A DNA stretch of 64,000 bases from positions 6,634,001 through 6,698,000 of the forward strand of contig JAVHKY010000034.1 of assembly GCA_035079385.1 (NCBI GenBank), read 5' to 3'. The translations under genes were made by a program, and so were the position numbers. The number at the start of each line of letters is the position of its first letter. Position 1 is the first letter of the stretch. Source of the DNA: Aspidiotus rigidus (taxonomy: Eukaryota; Arthropoda; Insecta; Hemiptera; Diaspididae). Shown here in pieces: positions 1 through 11,397 of the stretch. The notes beneath the pieces are model-generated. The model saw only the letters and a program-made list of their open reading frames with translations, had not been told where the DNA came from and ran no database searches.

Positions 1-1676
1 TTATTTCACGAAAATTCGTTCTTCTACCACAGCTTATTCAGAGTCCAACCTTTTTGCAGTTCTTCAAAAGAGCGAGTCTCTGATCACCTACGTTTCCTTT
101 TGAGATCTTGGCTTAAACAGGATGTCTGTCCGGGTCTGGCTACGCCATCCTCAGATTCGTTCTTACTATTTTGTACCATAAGCTGCAGCTTCAGATTCCT
201 GAGCATCTCGGGTTGGCCCTTTTGTTGTTCCTCAGCGGAAAAGGTGATACGGGCTCGTGCTCTCTGACTAGATGGGTGAAATAGGACTTGAACAAATTTC
301 ACGGATCGTATGAACAGGTGCAGGGGCCTGCTCGTCAAAGCTGTTGGAATAGTGAGGCATATTGCGAGGTGCGACTCTCTCTGAGAAAACAGACTGTTAT
401 ATAATAATTAATTGATTAACCAGATCAAGACTTCAGAGCAGGCTAAATTCTCGGAGTGACTCCGCAACACTGAGGAGCCGAGCCTTACCCACGAAAAACT
501 GGAAAATTGTTTGCTTGAAGCGCTTCAGTTCCGGTTCCGCGCCCTAAATCAGCGTCAACTCTGCGTAATGAGGGCGAGCCCGACCATTTGCCGGAGAATT
601 TGATTGGTAATTCACGGTGGTTGGTAGCTTATCGAGTAATTATTATGAGGTCAACTACTTCAATTATGTGGATACGTAAAACGATGACGTTACAAAGTAA
701 TCGAAAGAGGATTACCGAACACTAAAGACTGTACAGCCTAATCCTTTTTCTTTAAAAATAAGAATAATATGCTCCTCTTGAACAAAAGACGTGGTTTCCG
801 AGTCTGCGTCAGTCATTATCATGATTAATTCTGTAATATACGTTGTAAACCATCGTGTAAACCAAACAGTGCATTAGAATGCAGGGTGACAGGCTACGCC
901 ACCGTAACCGATAACAGTATAATGTATTACGTTTTACTAATTTACGACGGCGAACTTGAGTCAAAGTCAGTAATTGTGTATCGTATACAGAGAGTGTATT
1001 ATCTTCTTGCTTTTCAGGAAAGTAAGTACACTCGAGTACATAGGAAGACAATGGTATACGTAAACAATTCTATCGTGGCTTTGAACAAAAAATAAAAAAA
1101 TAGCTTCTTTGCCGTCTTACTCGGGCAAGTGGTGCAATTAAGAACATCCTGTTTCGGAATCAAAATTTACCCGTTTGGAACTTCTCTGGAAAGGAAAAAA
1201 GTTCTCATCTTCGTACTCTATATAATTCAGTATCAACCTTTTCGCCTTACGAAATTTCTCTTTGAATCTCGAGTTTCACAATTTCAATCACCTAGTTTAT
1301 ATCTATCGAAGGCCCGAACTTCGCCTATGTGCAGACGCCTCAGAACCTTCCCTCCACTAACGTAGACTCACCCCAACTCCCAACTTTTTATCCTCTGTCT
1401 CCCGAATTCCGCAACTCACAATTTTATAAACGAATCTATCGCCTTCACAACAATACACCTCGACTCCATCCAAACTTCTTCTTTCAGGATTGCCCTGAGA
1501 GCTTATCGTGCTAGCCCCAAACTTAGCCTTCGCGCCATCGCCTCAGAACCTTCCCTTCACCTTTGTAGACTCACCTTAACCTCCAACTTTTCGTTCTCTA
1601 TCTCCTAATTTCCACGACTTCCAATTTACAAACGAATCTTTCTCGAATTGAAGCAACGCGTTTCTTTAAGGTCCGG
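1..1676. other. Intergenic DNA, no gene recognised
   Basis: No open frame here has recognisable protein similarity and no splice-site pair brackets a convincing exon. Around 1330-1660 a C-rich stretch repeats short phrases such as 'cctcagaacctt' and 'ctcaccccaactcc', which suggests an old imperfect duplication. Nothing else is assignable. Confidence 0.5.
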
Positions 1677-1695
1677 TTATCAAGAAGGAGAGTGA

Positions 1696-2604
1696 TTGCC
1701 AGATGGTTCTCTCGCGGAACGGTTGGAAAATGTAAGTCTTCCGCCGAGTTCAATCTTATGCTCGTTTGATTTTGTTGGGTTACTCCCCAACATCCCTAAA
1801 GCAACCGCTATCCCGCGTGTGCGTGACTTGCTCGTCTCTTCTGGTGTTCCTCATGTTGGGGGAATTTTTCGACCTTCTAAAATAATGTTTGTTGGTCTCT
1901 AAATTTTTGTAAATTTGACGGAAAATTTTTCGAGTTTCCGGAGGAGGTGTTGCGGGTTCTCTCATCTCGGAGGTGGTTATGCCTAAATTCGAGATTGATC
2001 TGTTTTCTAGCCAGGTGTTTTTGGGTCACCTTCATTATTGGCACAAGTACGTTGACGATGGTTTGTGTGCGTGGAACGGTCCTGCAGATCTCCTTAGTGA
2101 GTTTCTTGCATATTTAAACAGCCTATCCCCTTCCATAGAATATACCTTTGGAAGTTGGTGGCTCATCAATAAATTTTTTGGGACTTGAACATCGCCGTCA
2201 CTAACGGCGTCCATGAATTTGGCATTTATAAGAAAAATACCTTGACCGATATTTCTATCCACGCGTCCTCATTCTGTCCTGATGACCACACGATCGGTCC
2301 GGGGCGTTCAACAGTTTGATTCATTGCTTCCCTCACTTCTCTTTGAGTCAGATTGTTTTTCACAAAGAACTGATGACGATAAAGTACCTTGTCAGAGTGA
2401 ATCAAGTCAACGTTGATATTGACTTTATGGTTCGAAGGAGGTTCACGAGGAAGTACCTTAATTCCACAACCTCCCTGTCCTGGGACTCATACCAAGACGG
2501 TAGGAAACGGTGGATTCGGCTTCCGTTTCTGGGCAAGTTCTCTCCACAGTTGGGTCGTTTGGCTTTCGGCCAGCTTTCTACAATTCTAATAAAATTAAGA
2601 GGTT
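1696..2604 (+). pseudogene. PLE reverse transcriptase fragments (copy A)
   Basis: Three plus-strand frames together cover a PLE RT. About 1696-1850 gives palm motif A with its aspartate (SFDFVGLLPNIP). About 2036-2160 gives motif C with an intact YVDD, followed by a helix typical of PLEs (AYLNSLSPSIEYTF). About 2210-2600 gives the region linking RT to endonuclease, including RRRFTRKYLNS and LPFLGKFSPQ. Motif B, between A and C, has decayed. The same residues recur at 39.85 kb and 55.0 kb. In a live element this enzyme would perform target-primed reverse transcription; here frameshifts and stops make it a pseudogene. Confidence 0.8.
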
Positions 2605-2614
2605 ATTTGTCAAA

Positions 2615-3943
2615 GGGAAATATATAAGTGCACGCCTCATAAAATTACATTGACCGCCAGATCCCCTCCCGCCATAGAAAAAAACTGACCCGACGTTGGA
2701 ACCACGACGAACGTCATAAATGCACACCAGGACTGGCACACGACCCGCATTTCAAAAGAAGATGATTTTGCTCCATTTATTGTGAGGAACTTCAGCCAGG
2801 ATGGGCTTGACAGTAGAGACTGCCTCCCCATAATAAACCTCAAACTCCTTATGAGTGAGTTATGACTGTTGATGGAGGTGTTTCCCAGTTGTTCCACCCC
2901 GGAGGAGTCAGTCGAGTCAGTTGGTTAATGCATTGGATTTCGAGCATTGTCGTGAGATCTTCACTGGCTGGACAAATACTGAGGTTCGTCGTCAAAATAA
3001 TATGATTCGGCAGAAGTATGATGCCAAGGGGATGCGCGGTACTTATATGGATCAGTGCAATAGCCGCGGACGTTTCATTATTGACTGATATTCAAGAGTT
3101 CGCCGTTTTGACAATATTCGCACTTCTGATCCTTCCCGTGATTTGCCAATTCCACTCTTCCTTTTCGAAGGCCCTTATTGGTAATCAAGGTTCTTGATGG
3201 AGTCTAATCTTCAGGCCCATTTGGAGCTTCCTTTCGATCTTCAGGAAACTTTTCACGCTGCACATGTCAAGTGTCAGGCGGATGTTAATTTCGACTCTTC
3301 TCGGCGTTTGTTATTATGAAGGCAGGTACCATGTAGTCTTGAACTCAGATTCATTCAAGAAGCGGTTGGGCTTAGCCGTTGTAAATTATTTGAAAACTTA
3401 TATTCGTTAATTGCATTAATATGTATCAATATTGTAATGTCTTTATGAAATATTATTGTGATGATAAAAAAAAAAAAAAAAAAAAAACACTTGGAATGCT
3501 GCCTTGAGGCTTGTGCTGACTTGTCAATAACCAAAGCATTCTATTATCTTCTTTCCTGTTTCTTCTTCCTGTATCAGGTTTACTTACTTGATATATCATA
3601 GTTGAATGAATTAAATGTGGATCGCATACTGTTCTGCATATTCTTAAGTGTGCACTACTTATATGGTGGTGTTTTTGTCTTCTTCAATGGATTTTGAGTG
3701 TTTTGATTTTGTGTGCACAACTTGTATCAAGATGTGTGCACTACTTACTTTGTGTATTTGTCCGTTTCATAGGATTTCCAGTGCTTTGGGTCTTGAGTGC
3801 ACAACTTATATGAGGACGTATGCACTACTTACTTCGTTTTAATCCGTGTAATACATTTCTTAGGCGTGTCAATTTTGTTTCCTTGGCGTGTTATCGATAG
3901 GCGGGCAATTTCGTTTTTTGAGGCGTGCGATTAAATGTATGCC
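2615..3943 (+). mobile_element. MULE-type non-autonomous element, copy 1
   Basis: A 1329-bp element flanked by an exact 9-bp direct repeat (TTTGTCAAA at 2606-2614 and 3944-3952). It begins GGGAAATATATAAGTGCAC and ends GATTAAATGTATGCC. The ends are imperfect inverted repeats sharing GCACGCCTCA and a nearby TTGxCCGCC block. Nine-base duplications and loose TIRs are typical of the MuDR/MULE superfamily. It carries no transposase, so it is presumably mobilised in trans. Inside are a conserved about 450-bp open-frame segment (interrupted here by a stop), an A-run at about 3468-3486 and GTGTGCACTACTT-type subrepeats. It has been inserted into PLE copy A. Confidence 0.8.
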
Positions 3944-3952
3944 TTTGTCAAA

Positions 3953-4220
3953 TTAGAAGATCCTATCCGTATGGCTGAGAAAGGAGGAGTCCACAGGTTG
4001 GCTTGTAGAGATTTATTTAGGGATGACTGGCCGCCAGTTCTACATTAGAGTGGTGGAACATAAAAAGACCCTAGAGGAAGGAAAGTTGGGTTTGTCAGCC
4101 TTAGCTGACCATTTAATAAGTAGTGGTCATTGTTTTAGGAAGGGACCCGAAGTTCTTCTCCGCAGGAAAAATTCATATTCTAGGCGTCTGGCCCTGTTGA
4201 ATAGGTGGGGGATTGATTGA
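3953..4220 (+). pseudogene. PLE GIY-YIG endonuclease 3' fragment (copy A)
   Basis: The reading continues PLE copy A beyond the inserted element. About 3970-4010 gives a GGVHRLACRD-like stretch corresponding to the first GIY strand and cysteine pair. 4023-4220 gives TGRQFYIRVVEHKKTLEEG and ALADHLISSGHCF, matching the conserved catalytic-arginine helix and the H..SxH region of PLE endonucleases. In a live element this domain nicks the target DNA. A frame change separates the two parts. Confidence 0.7.
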
Positions 4221-4432
4221 ATTAGTCTATGAGAATGATCCACATTCTGATGACTGACCTTGTGGGATATTTGTGTTTCTTTTTAGTTTTGGGGTCAGTC
4301 GCTATCCTGTCGTCTTTGATAATCGTTGTTTAACCAAAAATGCGCAGCGGTTGATGCTGGGTCTTTTATTGCTGTTTTTTGTATCGGGCGATTGCTTTTT
4401 GTGAGTAATTCACTCCTTCTTGTAATCAGGAG

Positions 4433-7218
4433 GGGAGCTTAAACGAAACTTCAACCATTGAAATGGGAGGGAGAGGAGCGAGACTTGGAAGAATTACCCT
4501 GACTGATTTTAAAGTGTAAGGATCTAATGAACCACTGTTGAATGTTGACTTTTCTCAGTGTAAGGTCGATATGGGGTCGACAAATATCAAGTCCGTTTCC
4601 ACTTAGTTGCCACGTCAATTTGAGTCAAATTCTCAACATTTTATATCACTTTTTTAAATCATGCCACCAAGTTATTACTTTTTCTAATCATGCCACCTGT
4701 TTGATACTTTCATTTTTTGCCACCTAATAGAATCTACTTTTTTCATACTAGCCTGTCATATACTTTTTCCATTCCCGCCACCACGTCGATACTTTTTCAG
4801 AAGAGCTCTTCTTATTATACATTAATCACATTATGATCTGATAGGACTTACATAAATCGAGGTCAATTTTCAGTCGACGTATGAATCTATGTATTATACA
4901 TAATACCACAAGTTGACTCAATTTTGACGATGAATCGATGATAAGAAGGCGCGGTCGATTTTTAGTTGATCTCCTGTCGTTTTGGGTCGACCTGCAGACA
5001 ACAGTGGGCGGAACTAAGTCACATACTACGTACCTTATTTCCCGAGCACTTTAATGTGGCTCATACCTTGGAAGATTGCCTTCAGTTGGTACTAAATCGA
5101 TTCAAAATCGACGTTGATTTTGGGCAACCCTGGCGCGAGGTTTTCCAGAGCTACGAGCAAGATGGACGCAATAGACATTTTGGTAATACTTTTTGGTCGT
5201 GAAATTGAAACCTCTCTACCTATAAACGCTACAGCAGTTGCTTGCTTTGTTGGTCTCTAGCAGTGTGACTGATTCCAACCTCTGGATTCAAATGCATAAG
5301 ATTGCCCTCTTTTTGGAGCCGCTTGTCTAATAGTCTGACACGTGCTCTTCGTTCTCACGGTTTTTGACCCCCTTCTGACTAGTTTGAACAAACTTGTGGT
5401 CACTCCGAGACCTTCGGTCGAAATAGCGAGTCGATGTGGAGTCGGAAAGGAAGATGGAACTTGAGAAAATTCCGAACATCGTACAAAATGTAGATCATCT
5501 GACTAGGTACAATCTGGAGAGAGAAGCTTGGACCAATATCGAGTACCCAGCTATGTAACGGAGCGGAGAACTGGAGATTTGTTTTTACCATCAAGCTATG
5601 CATTATCTAGAAAAGGGTTTGCGAAAATTTCAACCGTCGAGCAAAGTGCGGTTCCTAAGAGGGCCTGGCCTGGGACCTGGCTTCCACCGATCTTGTGCTT
5701 ACATGAGGTGAAGGTCTAGTAGCTTTTCAGTCGTGGTCTGGTCCCGTTTGCCTGTCTTGTCCGGTTGGTTTGATTTCCTATCCCATTTCATATCTTGTGC
5801 TATTCGCGGATCTATGGCCCGCCGCCTTCAGTGTGTCGACGATCCGTAAGCATCTCTCCATTAACGCGCTAGTCTCATCCTAGGGTTATGACTGTCCTAA
5901 TGGTAAAATGATTTGTGTTATTTGGCTAGATGAACCAAGTGAGTTTTCGATTGTTTTTAGTTCGATTTTCTTCGTTTTAACTTCCCTGTTCGTGAGGAAA
6001 GAAGAAGTGAAGTTGGACAAGGCAGAATTTTGTAGTTTTTTCTCCATTCTGCTCCGTCGTTTTGTACCGCTACCGCTGCTCTCTTGTCGTTTGTTCATCG
6101 GCTATTGAGGGTGGCTTGGAGTACTCATTCAAAATAGATACCTAAATTTTTCTAGCGAGTGAATTTAAAAGTACGGTATGCTCCAATTCGAAATCGCATT
6201 TAATTCAGAGTACCTGGGAGAATTATTTTTTTCAACTCGTCTCGTTATCTATATTTTTACAGAGCTTTTATTAAATTTGGCGTGAATTACTACCCTCTTC
6301 CTGTCGCCATTAGCCCTCAGTAATTATTGTGTACGCGTTGATGTATCCGATTAAGTTGAGGCTTAGATTACAAATTTTGAAAGCTCCCATTTCCTATCGA
6401 TGATCTGTCATCATCTTTTTTTTCCAGCGTACATCATATGCAATACTATAATTAGGTCAGTTCCATTTAAATTACCGTTCTTTCCCCCTTTTTAACGAGC
6501 TTCATTTTTTGTTGAGCCATAGAGGTGAAAGAAAAAAAGACGATGCTCACTCGTAAATGAATATAATATATCAAAGGGAGTCCCATGACGTATATTCGAA
6601 CACGCTACTGTGTCATTTGCTTCTTCTACGTCTAATTAGTAGAGTGAAGGTTGAAATATTAATATTCGGACTGCCTTCAAGAGAATTGTCGAGCGCATGT
6701 TTCGTGTGAGTTGTCGTCGGATAAATTGAGATGTTCTGTGAATGCTGGAGCTTTCATTGGTTCTTTTTCTCCGAGAGTCACATTCCTTGATTGGACACCT
6801 AAGAAAAGTTTACTTCGTCGCTTGAATTGTAATATTCTTCTAACTATCTGAGACGTCTAACATGAAATCGCCTCGCTGTGATTTCCAATTACTGACCCCC
6901 CCGCCCCCCTTCTTCCAGTCACCAACTTTCTAATCTTTCTCTTTTTCCAACTTTTCATCCTTCGATATGAAATGCATTGTAATTATCGCGTAAAGTTGCC
7001 TCATGTGCGTAAAAATATTGAAATTAATTCTCTTCTTCGGTCGGTACACCGAACAGACAGGTGAGACATTTTAACGATAAGTATAAGTCGCGACACAGGA
7101 AGGGTTCTGCGTCAAATGAGGACAAAAAAGAGAAAACAAAGGAACGCTTGCGAACAACAGTGAAGTTTTTCATAAAACGATACTATAAATTGCTGTCAGA
7201 AAGTTTTACGTTTTCCCG
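4433..7218. other. Intergenic DNA with repeat debris
   Basis: No supported gene. 4590-4810 repeats a 'catgccacc...ttttt' phrase. 4840-5110 is rich in short GTCGAC/ATCGAT palindromes. A 78-codon open frame at 4966-5202 has a protein-like composition but no family I can name. 5880-6110 has overlapping opposite-strand frames with no recognisable content. 6100-7200 is AT-rich with no feature. Confidence 0.4.
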
Positions 7219-7617
7219 ATGCAAAAACACGTAACGTACGGTAGTCTAAAAGAGAATTTTCAAGAAACTCGGAGCTTTCCCTCGCTCTCCTCTATGGCTC
7301 GTTACTTGACACGATTACTGCACTTGTTTAAGCATAAGAATTACACTAACACGTATGAAAATATAAATCGCAAATATATATGGTACCTACGTAGTCGAAG
7401 AAATTTTCTTTCTTTGTTGATTGTAATGTATTTAGATTCAAAGCGATTGTACATGTCGACGTCTGATGAGAAAATAAAACAACTATTTGCGGTGATTGAT
7501 AAGAAGAACGAGACGACGGAAAATTGCTTTTCAGCATCGCAAAAGGAATGTTGTTTACCTCGATTGAAGGAACGAGTAATCGTCTTGCACGCGGGAAAGG
7601 AAAATATTCCACAATAA
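7219..7617 (+). CDS. Hypothetical 132-codon open frame
   Basis: An ATG-to-stop frame of 132 codons, the longest isolated single-exon frame outside a transposon in the first 16 kb. The product would be basic, lysine- and serine-rich, with no signal peptide or membrane segment and no family I recognise. It ends in HAGKENIPQ. A minus-strand frame overlaps it and shares its AT-rich composition, so chance openness is quite possible. There is no splice signal, promoter or poly(A) context that decides the matter. Confidence 0.15.
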   Translation: MQKHVTYGSLKENFQETRSFPSLSSMARYLTRLLHLFKHKNYTNTYENINRKYIWYLRSRRNFLSLLIVMYLDSKRLYMSTSDEKIKQLFAVIDKKNETTENCFSASQKECCLPRLKERVIVLHAGKENIPQ

Positions 7618-8025
7618 TCAAAGTTTTGAGCTGTGTGAACTTCTCCAGTTTCAACTGGAGTCCAATAAAACCTCTGTCAACTTAGACATAAACCGGATGT
7701 GCAACATAGTCTAAATTGTTGATCGGTACAAACTAGGCTGGTGGAGAGAGCAATAATTCATCGAGCCAGCCGGAGACGAGGCCGAGGCTACGATCTGCAT
7801 ACTTCCGGGCTAGATTTACTGAAAAGTCACTTATCCACCCTTCAACTATAACTAGACCAAGAAATGTCATGAGGACATCTACCTGGACACGGAGAATACG
7901 AAGCTGATTTTTTCATGGAATGTTCGGAACTTTCTCCTAATTATAACCTCAAGAACCCCGGTGAATATACGTTCGTCGTCCCTTTCTCAGAGGGGCAAAG
8001 GGGGGAATTGATTTCTTCGTCAATT

Positions 8026-8312
8026 CAGGGTGTTTACCAGGTCAATAAGTCCAATAAAAGTTCATTATTTCAAAAATGGTCAATAAGTCAATAAAAGTCC
8101 ATTAATTTGTATGCAAGTCCAATAAAAATCAATAATCGAGAATAAAAGTTCTAATTTTAATACATATTCAATAAAAATCAAGAATTGAAAAAAGGTTATT
8201 TTGTTTTGTTTTGTTTTTTTTTTTTTTTTTTGCTTGTTAAATCAGGTGATTTGCGACAAAAGGTACAATGAAAGTCCAATATTTTTAATTTTCAAATTTG
8301 GTAGACACCCTG
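8026..8312. mobile_element. 287-bp TIR element (MITE)
   Basis: The ends are inverted repeats: CAGGGTGTTTACCA on the left and, reverse-complemented, CAGGGTGTCTACCA on the right (one mismatch in 14). CAATT occurs directly outside both ends (8021-8025 and 8313-8317), a 5-bp candidate duplication. The interior is AT-rich with repeated AATAAAAGTCC phrases and a T-run at about 8216-8231, and has no coding potential. The end sequence recalls mariner or hAT MITEs, but the superfamily is uncertain because 5 bp fits neither exactly. Confidence 0.65.
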
Positions 8313-8512
8313 CAATTACTCAATAACGAGTGATCCTACAAAAAAGTTTGTTTTACGTTGCATTCCCTACAAACAATGTTTCATATTTTCCGTTTAAGTT
8401 CATATTTAGGCCGCTAGAGTGCGTCACACCTACGCAGTACAACCAAACTAGGATCTGAAAGTGGAAGTAATTCCTAATAGGCTGATTTTTAGTATAAATG
8501 TTTCATAAGTGC

Positions 8513-9287
8513 CTACTCAAATTTCAAGCCGCTCCTCCTCGTGCTGGCTGATCCACGGGGGGGGGGGGGGGAGTTACATTTGGCAGTTTTCCTTTGTACG
8601 CACTTGATTGAAAAATATTTCAGATACAAGTTGTGGCCCACAAATTTCCACTTGCATTGCCTCGGGTGGTCCAGGCTCGTAAATTCCTTCCATTTGTTTG
8701 TCTTTGCTTTTGTAATCCACGTTTTTTTCAATTTTATTTCTTCTTCTAGGTTTATAGATCTGTCCATATTTGTGGAGACTCTTCTTTTAAGACACATTAG
8801 CTTATTTATCTCTTTTTTTAGGGCTTCGAGGTCAGTGTTCCACGCCAATATACGGAGTGTTTTATTTCTACTTTTTAGGTGCACTTGTCTTGTCCATTGT
8901 GACGGTTAACCACTCGCAGATGGTCGAGGTTTCATTTTGGACTTCAGGAGGGGAAGAAGCTTTCCATTCAATGAATGGACGGTCTTCGATATTTTTCTTG
9001 AATTGTGCTTTATTTAATTTTTTCGAAGTCCATTTTTTGGTTTCTACATCAAGCCTCTCAGTGAATACAAGGAAGCTGTGGAGTGACAAGCTCTCCTCTT
9101 CTTCAAGGACTGTCCAGTCTCTAATTTTAATTCCTTCTCTTTGAGGGTATAGTCGTTTATCGTATAGCGTTCTTGGTATCTGTGTTCTCGATGCTGGAGG
9201 TCGGGGTCGCTGATTAATCGAGTGAAGTCTTTGTCTCTGGAGTGTAGGACCCGTAGCTAGTCTGGGAAGTACGGTAGTTGAAGTCAT
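8513..9287 (-). pseudogene. LINE ORF2 fragment upstream of the RT domain
   Basis: Two overlapping minus-strand frames (9287-8868 and 8884-8513) give adjoining pieces of protein. The second contains LEEEIKLKKTWITKAKTNKW, which fits the basic linker between endonuclease and RT in Jockey/R1-type non-LTR retrotransposons (a run of Lys/Arg, then AKxxxWxxF). The first ends EWLTVTMDKTSAPKK, also typical of that linker. No RT core follows: a G-run at about 8558-8570 and unrelated sequence end the similarity. It is a dead fragment. Family assignment is by pattern only. Confidence 0.45.
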
Positions 9288-9838
9288 CAGTCATTTCTCC
9301 ACAAGAGTCCACAGTTCTTGGAGAGAAATATCTGTGAGCTTGTTTGGAGAAGCGTATGGGCCAATTTTGACTGCCGCAAGTTGTTATGAAGTGCGGTAAT
9401 TGAGCTTTCTTAAATAGAATAGTTGCGTTTTGGTTTGTTGGCTGCGGTACTCTGACTCATCGTTGACGAACAGAATGAGGGGTAATTGGCTAGTTTTGCA
9501 ATGCGATTCTTTCGTTTGGTTTACCCGTATAACTCAGATGAGAGATGACAAACACACGAAGACACGAGACTACGCATAACTCACTGGACCGTGACGTCAG
9601 CGTCGTAACTGAGACGAAAGAAAGAAAAACAAATTGGTTGCAATACGATCGACCTTCACGGCGCGGGGCGACCCTAAAAAGAAAAATAAGTTCTTTGCAT
9701 ACCTAAATGACGTTCTGGTTGCTGTAGTAGGGTTCTCAATTTAGTCTGTGATACATCAACTTCATTCGAGTCAATAATGATGAAAGATGCGACTGGTAAA
9801 AGTGACTCTATCAAAGATTATCTTGCACAATTATATTT
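9288..9838. other. Intergenic DNA, no gene recognised
   Basis: No coding or structural feature is assignable. The palindrome TGACGTCA occurs at 9592-9599. The right edge abuts the second copy of the MULE-type element. Confidence 0.4.
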
Positions 9839-10078
9839 GGGAAATATATAAGTGCACCCCTCATAAAATTACATTGACCGCCAGTTCCCCTCCCGCCATA
9901 GAAAAAAACTGACACGACGTTGGAACCATGACGAACGCCATAAATGCACGCCAGGACTGGCACATGACCCGTATTTCAAAAGAAGATGATTTTGCTCCAT
10001 TTATTGTGAGGAACTTCAGCCAGGATGGGCTTGATAGTAGAGACTGCCTCCCCATAATAAACCTCTAACTCCTTATGA

Positions 10079-10543
10079 GTGAGGTATGACTGTCGATGGA
10101 GGTGTTTCCCAGTTGTTCCACCCAGGAGGAGTCAGTCGAGTCAGTTGGTTAATGCATTGGATTTCGAGCATTGTCGTGAGATCTTCACTGCTTGGACAAA
10201 TACTGAGGTTCGTCGTCAAAATAATATGATTCGGCAGAAGTATGATGCCAAGGGGATGCGCGGTAGTTATATGGATCAGTGCAATAGCCGCGGACGTTTC
10301 ATTATTGACTGGTATTCAAGAGTTCGCCGTTTTGACAATATTCGCACTTCTGATCCTTCCAGTGATTTGCCAATTCCACTCTTCCTTTTCGCAGGCCCTT
10401 TTTGGCAATCAAAGTTCTTGATGGAGTCTAATCTTCAGGCCTATTTGGAGCTTCCTTTCGATCTTCAGGAAACTTTTTACGCTGCACATGTCAAGTGTCA
10501 GACGGATATTAATTTCGACTCTTCTCGGCGTTCGTTATTATGA
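10079..10543 (+). CDS. Conserved internal ORF of the MULE-type element
   Basis: 154-codon frame inside copy 2; the recognisable part begins at about 10145 (LVNALDFEHCREIFTAWTN). Copy 3 keeps 118 codons of the same frame and copy 1 has an in-frame TGA. The product is hydrophilic with no membrane segment, no transposase catalytic motif and no family I recognise. Because the reading recurs in all copies it is either a decayed element protein or a captured host exon. A second decayed frame upstream (DDFAPFIVRNFSQDG-like) may belong to the same ancestral protein. I cannot assign a function. Confidence 0.3.
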   Translation: MRYDCRWRCFPVVPPRRSQSSQLVNALDFEHCREIFTAWTNTEVRRQNNMIRQKYDAKGMRGSYMDQCNSRGRFIIDWYSRVRRFDNIRTSDPSSDLPIPLFLFAGPFWQSKFLMESNLQAYLELPFDLQETFYAAHVKCQTDINFDSSRRSLL

Positions 10544-10615
10544 AGGCAGGTACCATGTAGTCTTGAACTCAGATTTATTCAAGAAGCGGTTGGGCTTAGC
10601 CGTTGTAAATTATTT

Positions 10616-10824
10616 TACTGCATGCAGGGCGGTAAATTGCCATTTACCGCCCGGCAATGAAAATTTAACGCCCTTTATACAGTAAAATATCGTACGCAAC
10701 TTGTGAAAACAAGCGGTAAATGACTTTCGAGTGCAAAGTTTGCTGAACGAGGCGAAGCCGAGTGAAGTAAATCGCACGAGAAGTCATTTTCCGCTTTTAT
10801 TTCACCCGTTGCGTAATATACTAT
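10616..10824. mobile_element. 209-bp insertion within MULE-type copy 2
   Basis: Aligning copy 2 with copies 1 and 3 shows extra sequence between 'aaattattt' and 'gaaaactt'. It begins TACTGCATGCAGGGCGG and ends GCGTAATATACTAT. It contains inverted blocks (GGTAAATTGCCATTTACCGC, and AAGCGG...CCGCTTTT), no coding potential, and a GAACGAGGCGAAGCCGAGTG motif resembling the GCTCGTTCGCC phrases elsewhere in the window. It is probably a small MITE; the target duplication is not clear. Confidence 0.55.
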
Positions 10825-11397
10825 GAAAACTTATATTTGTTAATTGCATTAATATGTATCAATATTGTAATGTCTTTGTGAAATATTATGGTGATGGTTA
10901 AAAAAAAAAAAAAAAAAAACACCACTTGGAATGCTGCCTTGAGGCTTGTGCTGACTTGTCAATAACCAAAGCATTCTATTATCTTCTTTCCTGTTTCTTC
11001 TTCCTGTATCAGGTTTACTTACTTGATATATTATAGTTGAATGAATTAAATGTGGATCGCATACTGTTCTGCATATTCTTAAGTGTGCACTATATTGGAA
11101 TGTGTGCACTACTTATATGGTGGTGTTTTTGTCTTCTTCAATGGATTTTGAGTGTTTTGATTGTGTGTGCACAACTTGTATCAAGATGTGTGCACTACTT
11201 ACTTTGTGTATTTGTCCGTTTCATAGGATTTCGAGTGTTTTGGTTCTTGAGTGCACAACTTATATGAGGATGTGTGCACTACTTACTTCGTTTTTATCCG
11301 TGTAATACATTTCTTAGGCGTGTCAATTTTGTTTCCTTGACGTGTTATCGATAGGCGGGCAATTTTGTTTTTTGAGGCGTGCGATTAAATGTATGCC

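Larger units (their letters stand above)
1677..4432 (+). mobile_element. Penelope-like element copy A, decayed and interrupted
   Basis: Remnant of a PLE, a class of retroelements encoding a telomerase-related reverse transcriptase fused to a GIY-YIG endonuclease. Readable pieces in order are RT motif A (about 1700-1840, SFDFVGLLPNIP), the YVDDGLCAWNG catalytic loop (about 2040-2085), the post-RT region to about 2600, and the distal GIY-YIG part at 3953-4220 (TGRQFYIRVVEHKK then HLISSGH). Frameshifts and stops separate them. A 1.33-kb DNA element with a 9-bp duplication sits at 2615-3943 between RT and endonuclease. The ends appear inverted: an AAGAAGGAG-containing stretch at 1677-1701 matches the reverse complement of 4403-4432. 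The copy is not functional. It is closely related to copy B near 39.7/55 kb. Confidence 0.85.
9839..11397 (+). mobile_element. MULE-type non-autonomous element, copy 2
   Basis: Same family as 2615-3943 and 24372-25698, starting GGGAAATATATAAGTGCAC and ending AAATGTATGCC. It is 1559 bp because it holds an extra 209-bp insertion at 10616-10824; without it the length (1350 bp) matches the other copies. Unlike them it lacks matching 9-bp flanks (ATTATATTT against TCGAATCTT), so one flank was probably lost or exchanged after insertion. The internal frame is intact here for 154 codons (10079-10543). Confidence 0.78.

Noticed and set aside
4966..5202. 78-codon frame (LSHILRTLFPEHFNVAHTLE)
   Set aside because: It has a protein-like composition but no family, no splice context and no second copy; left as non-genic.
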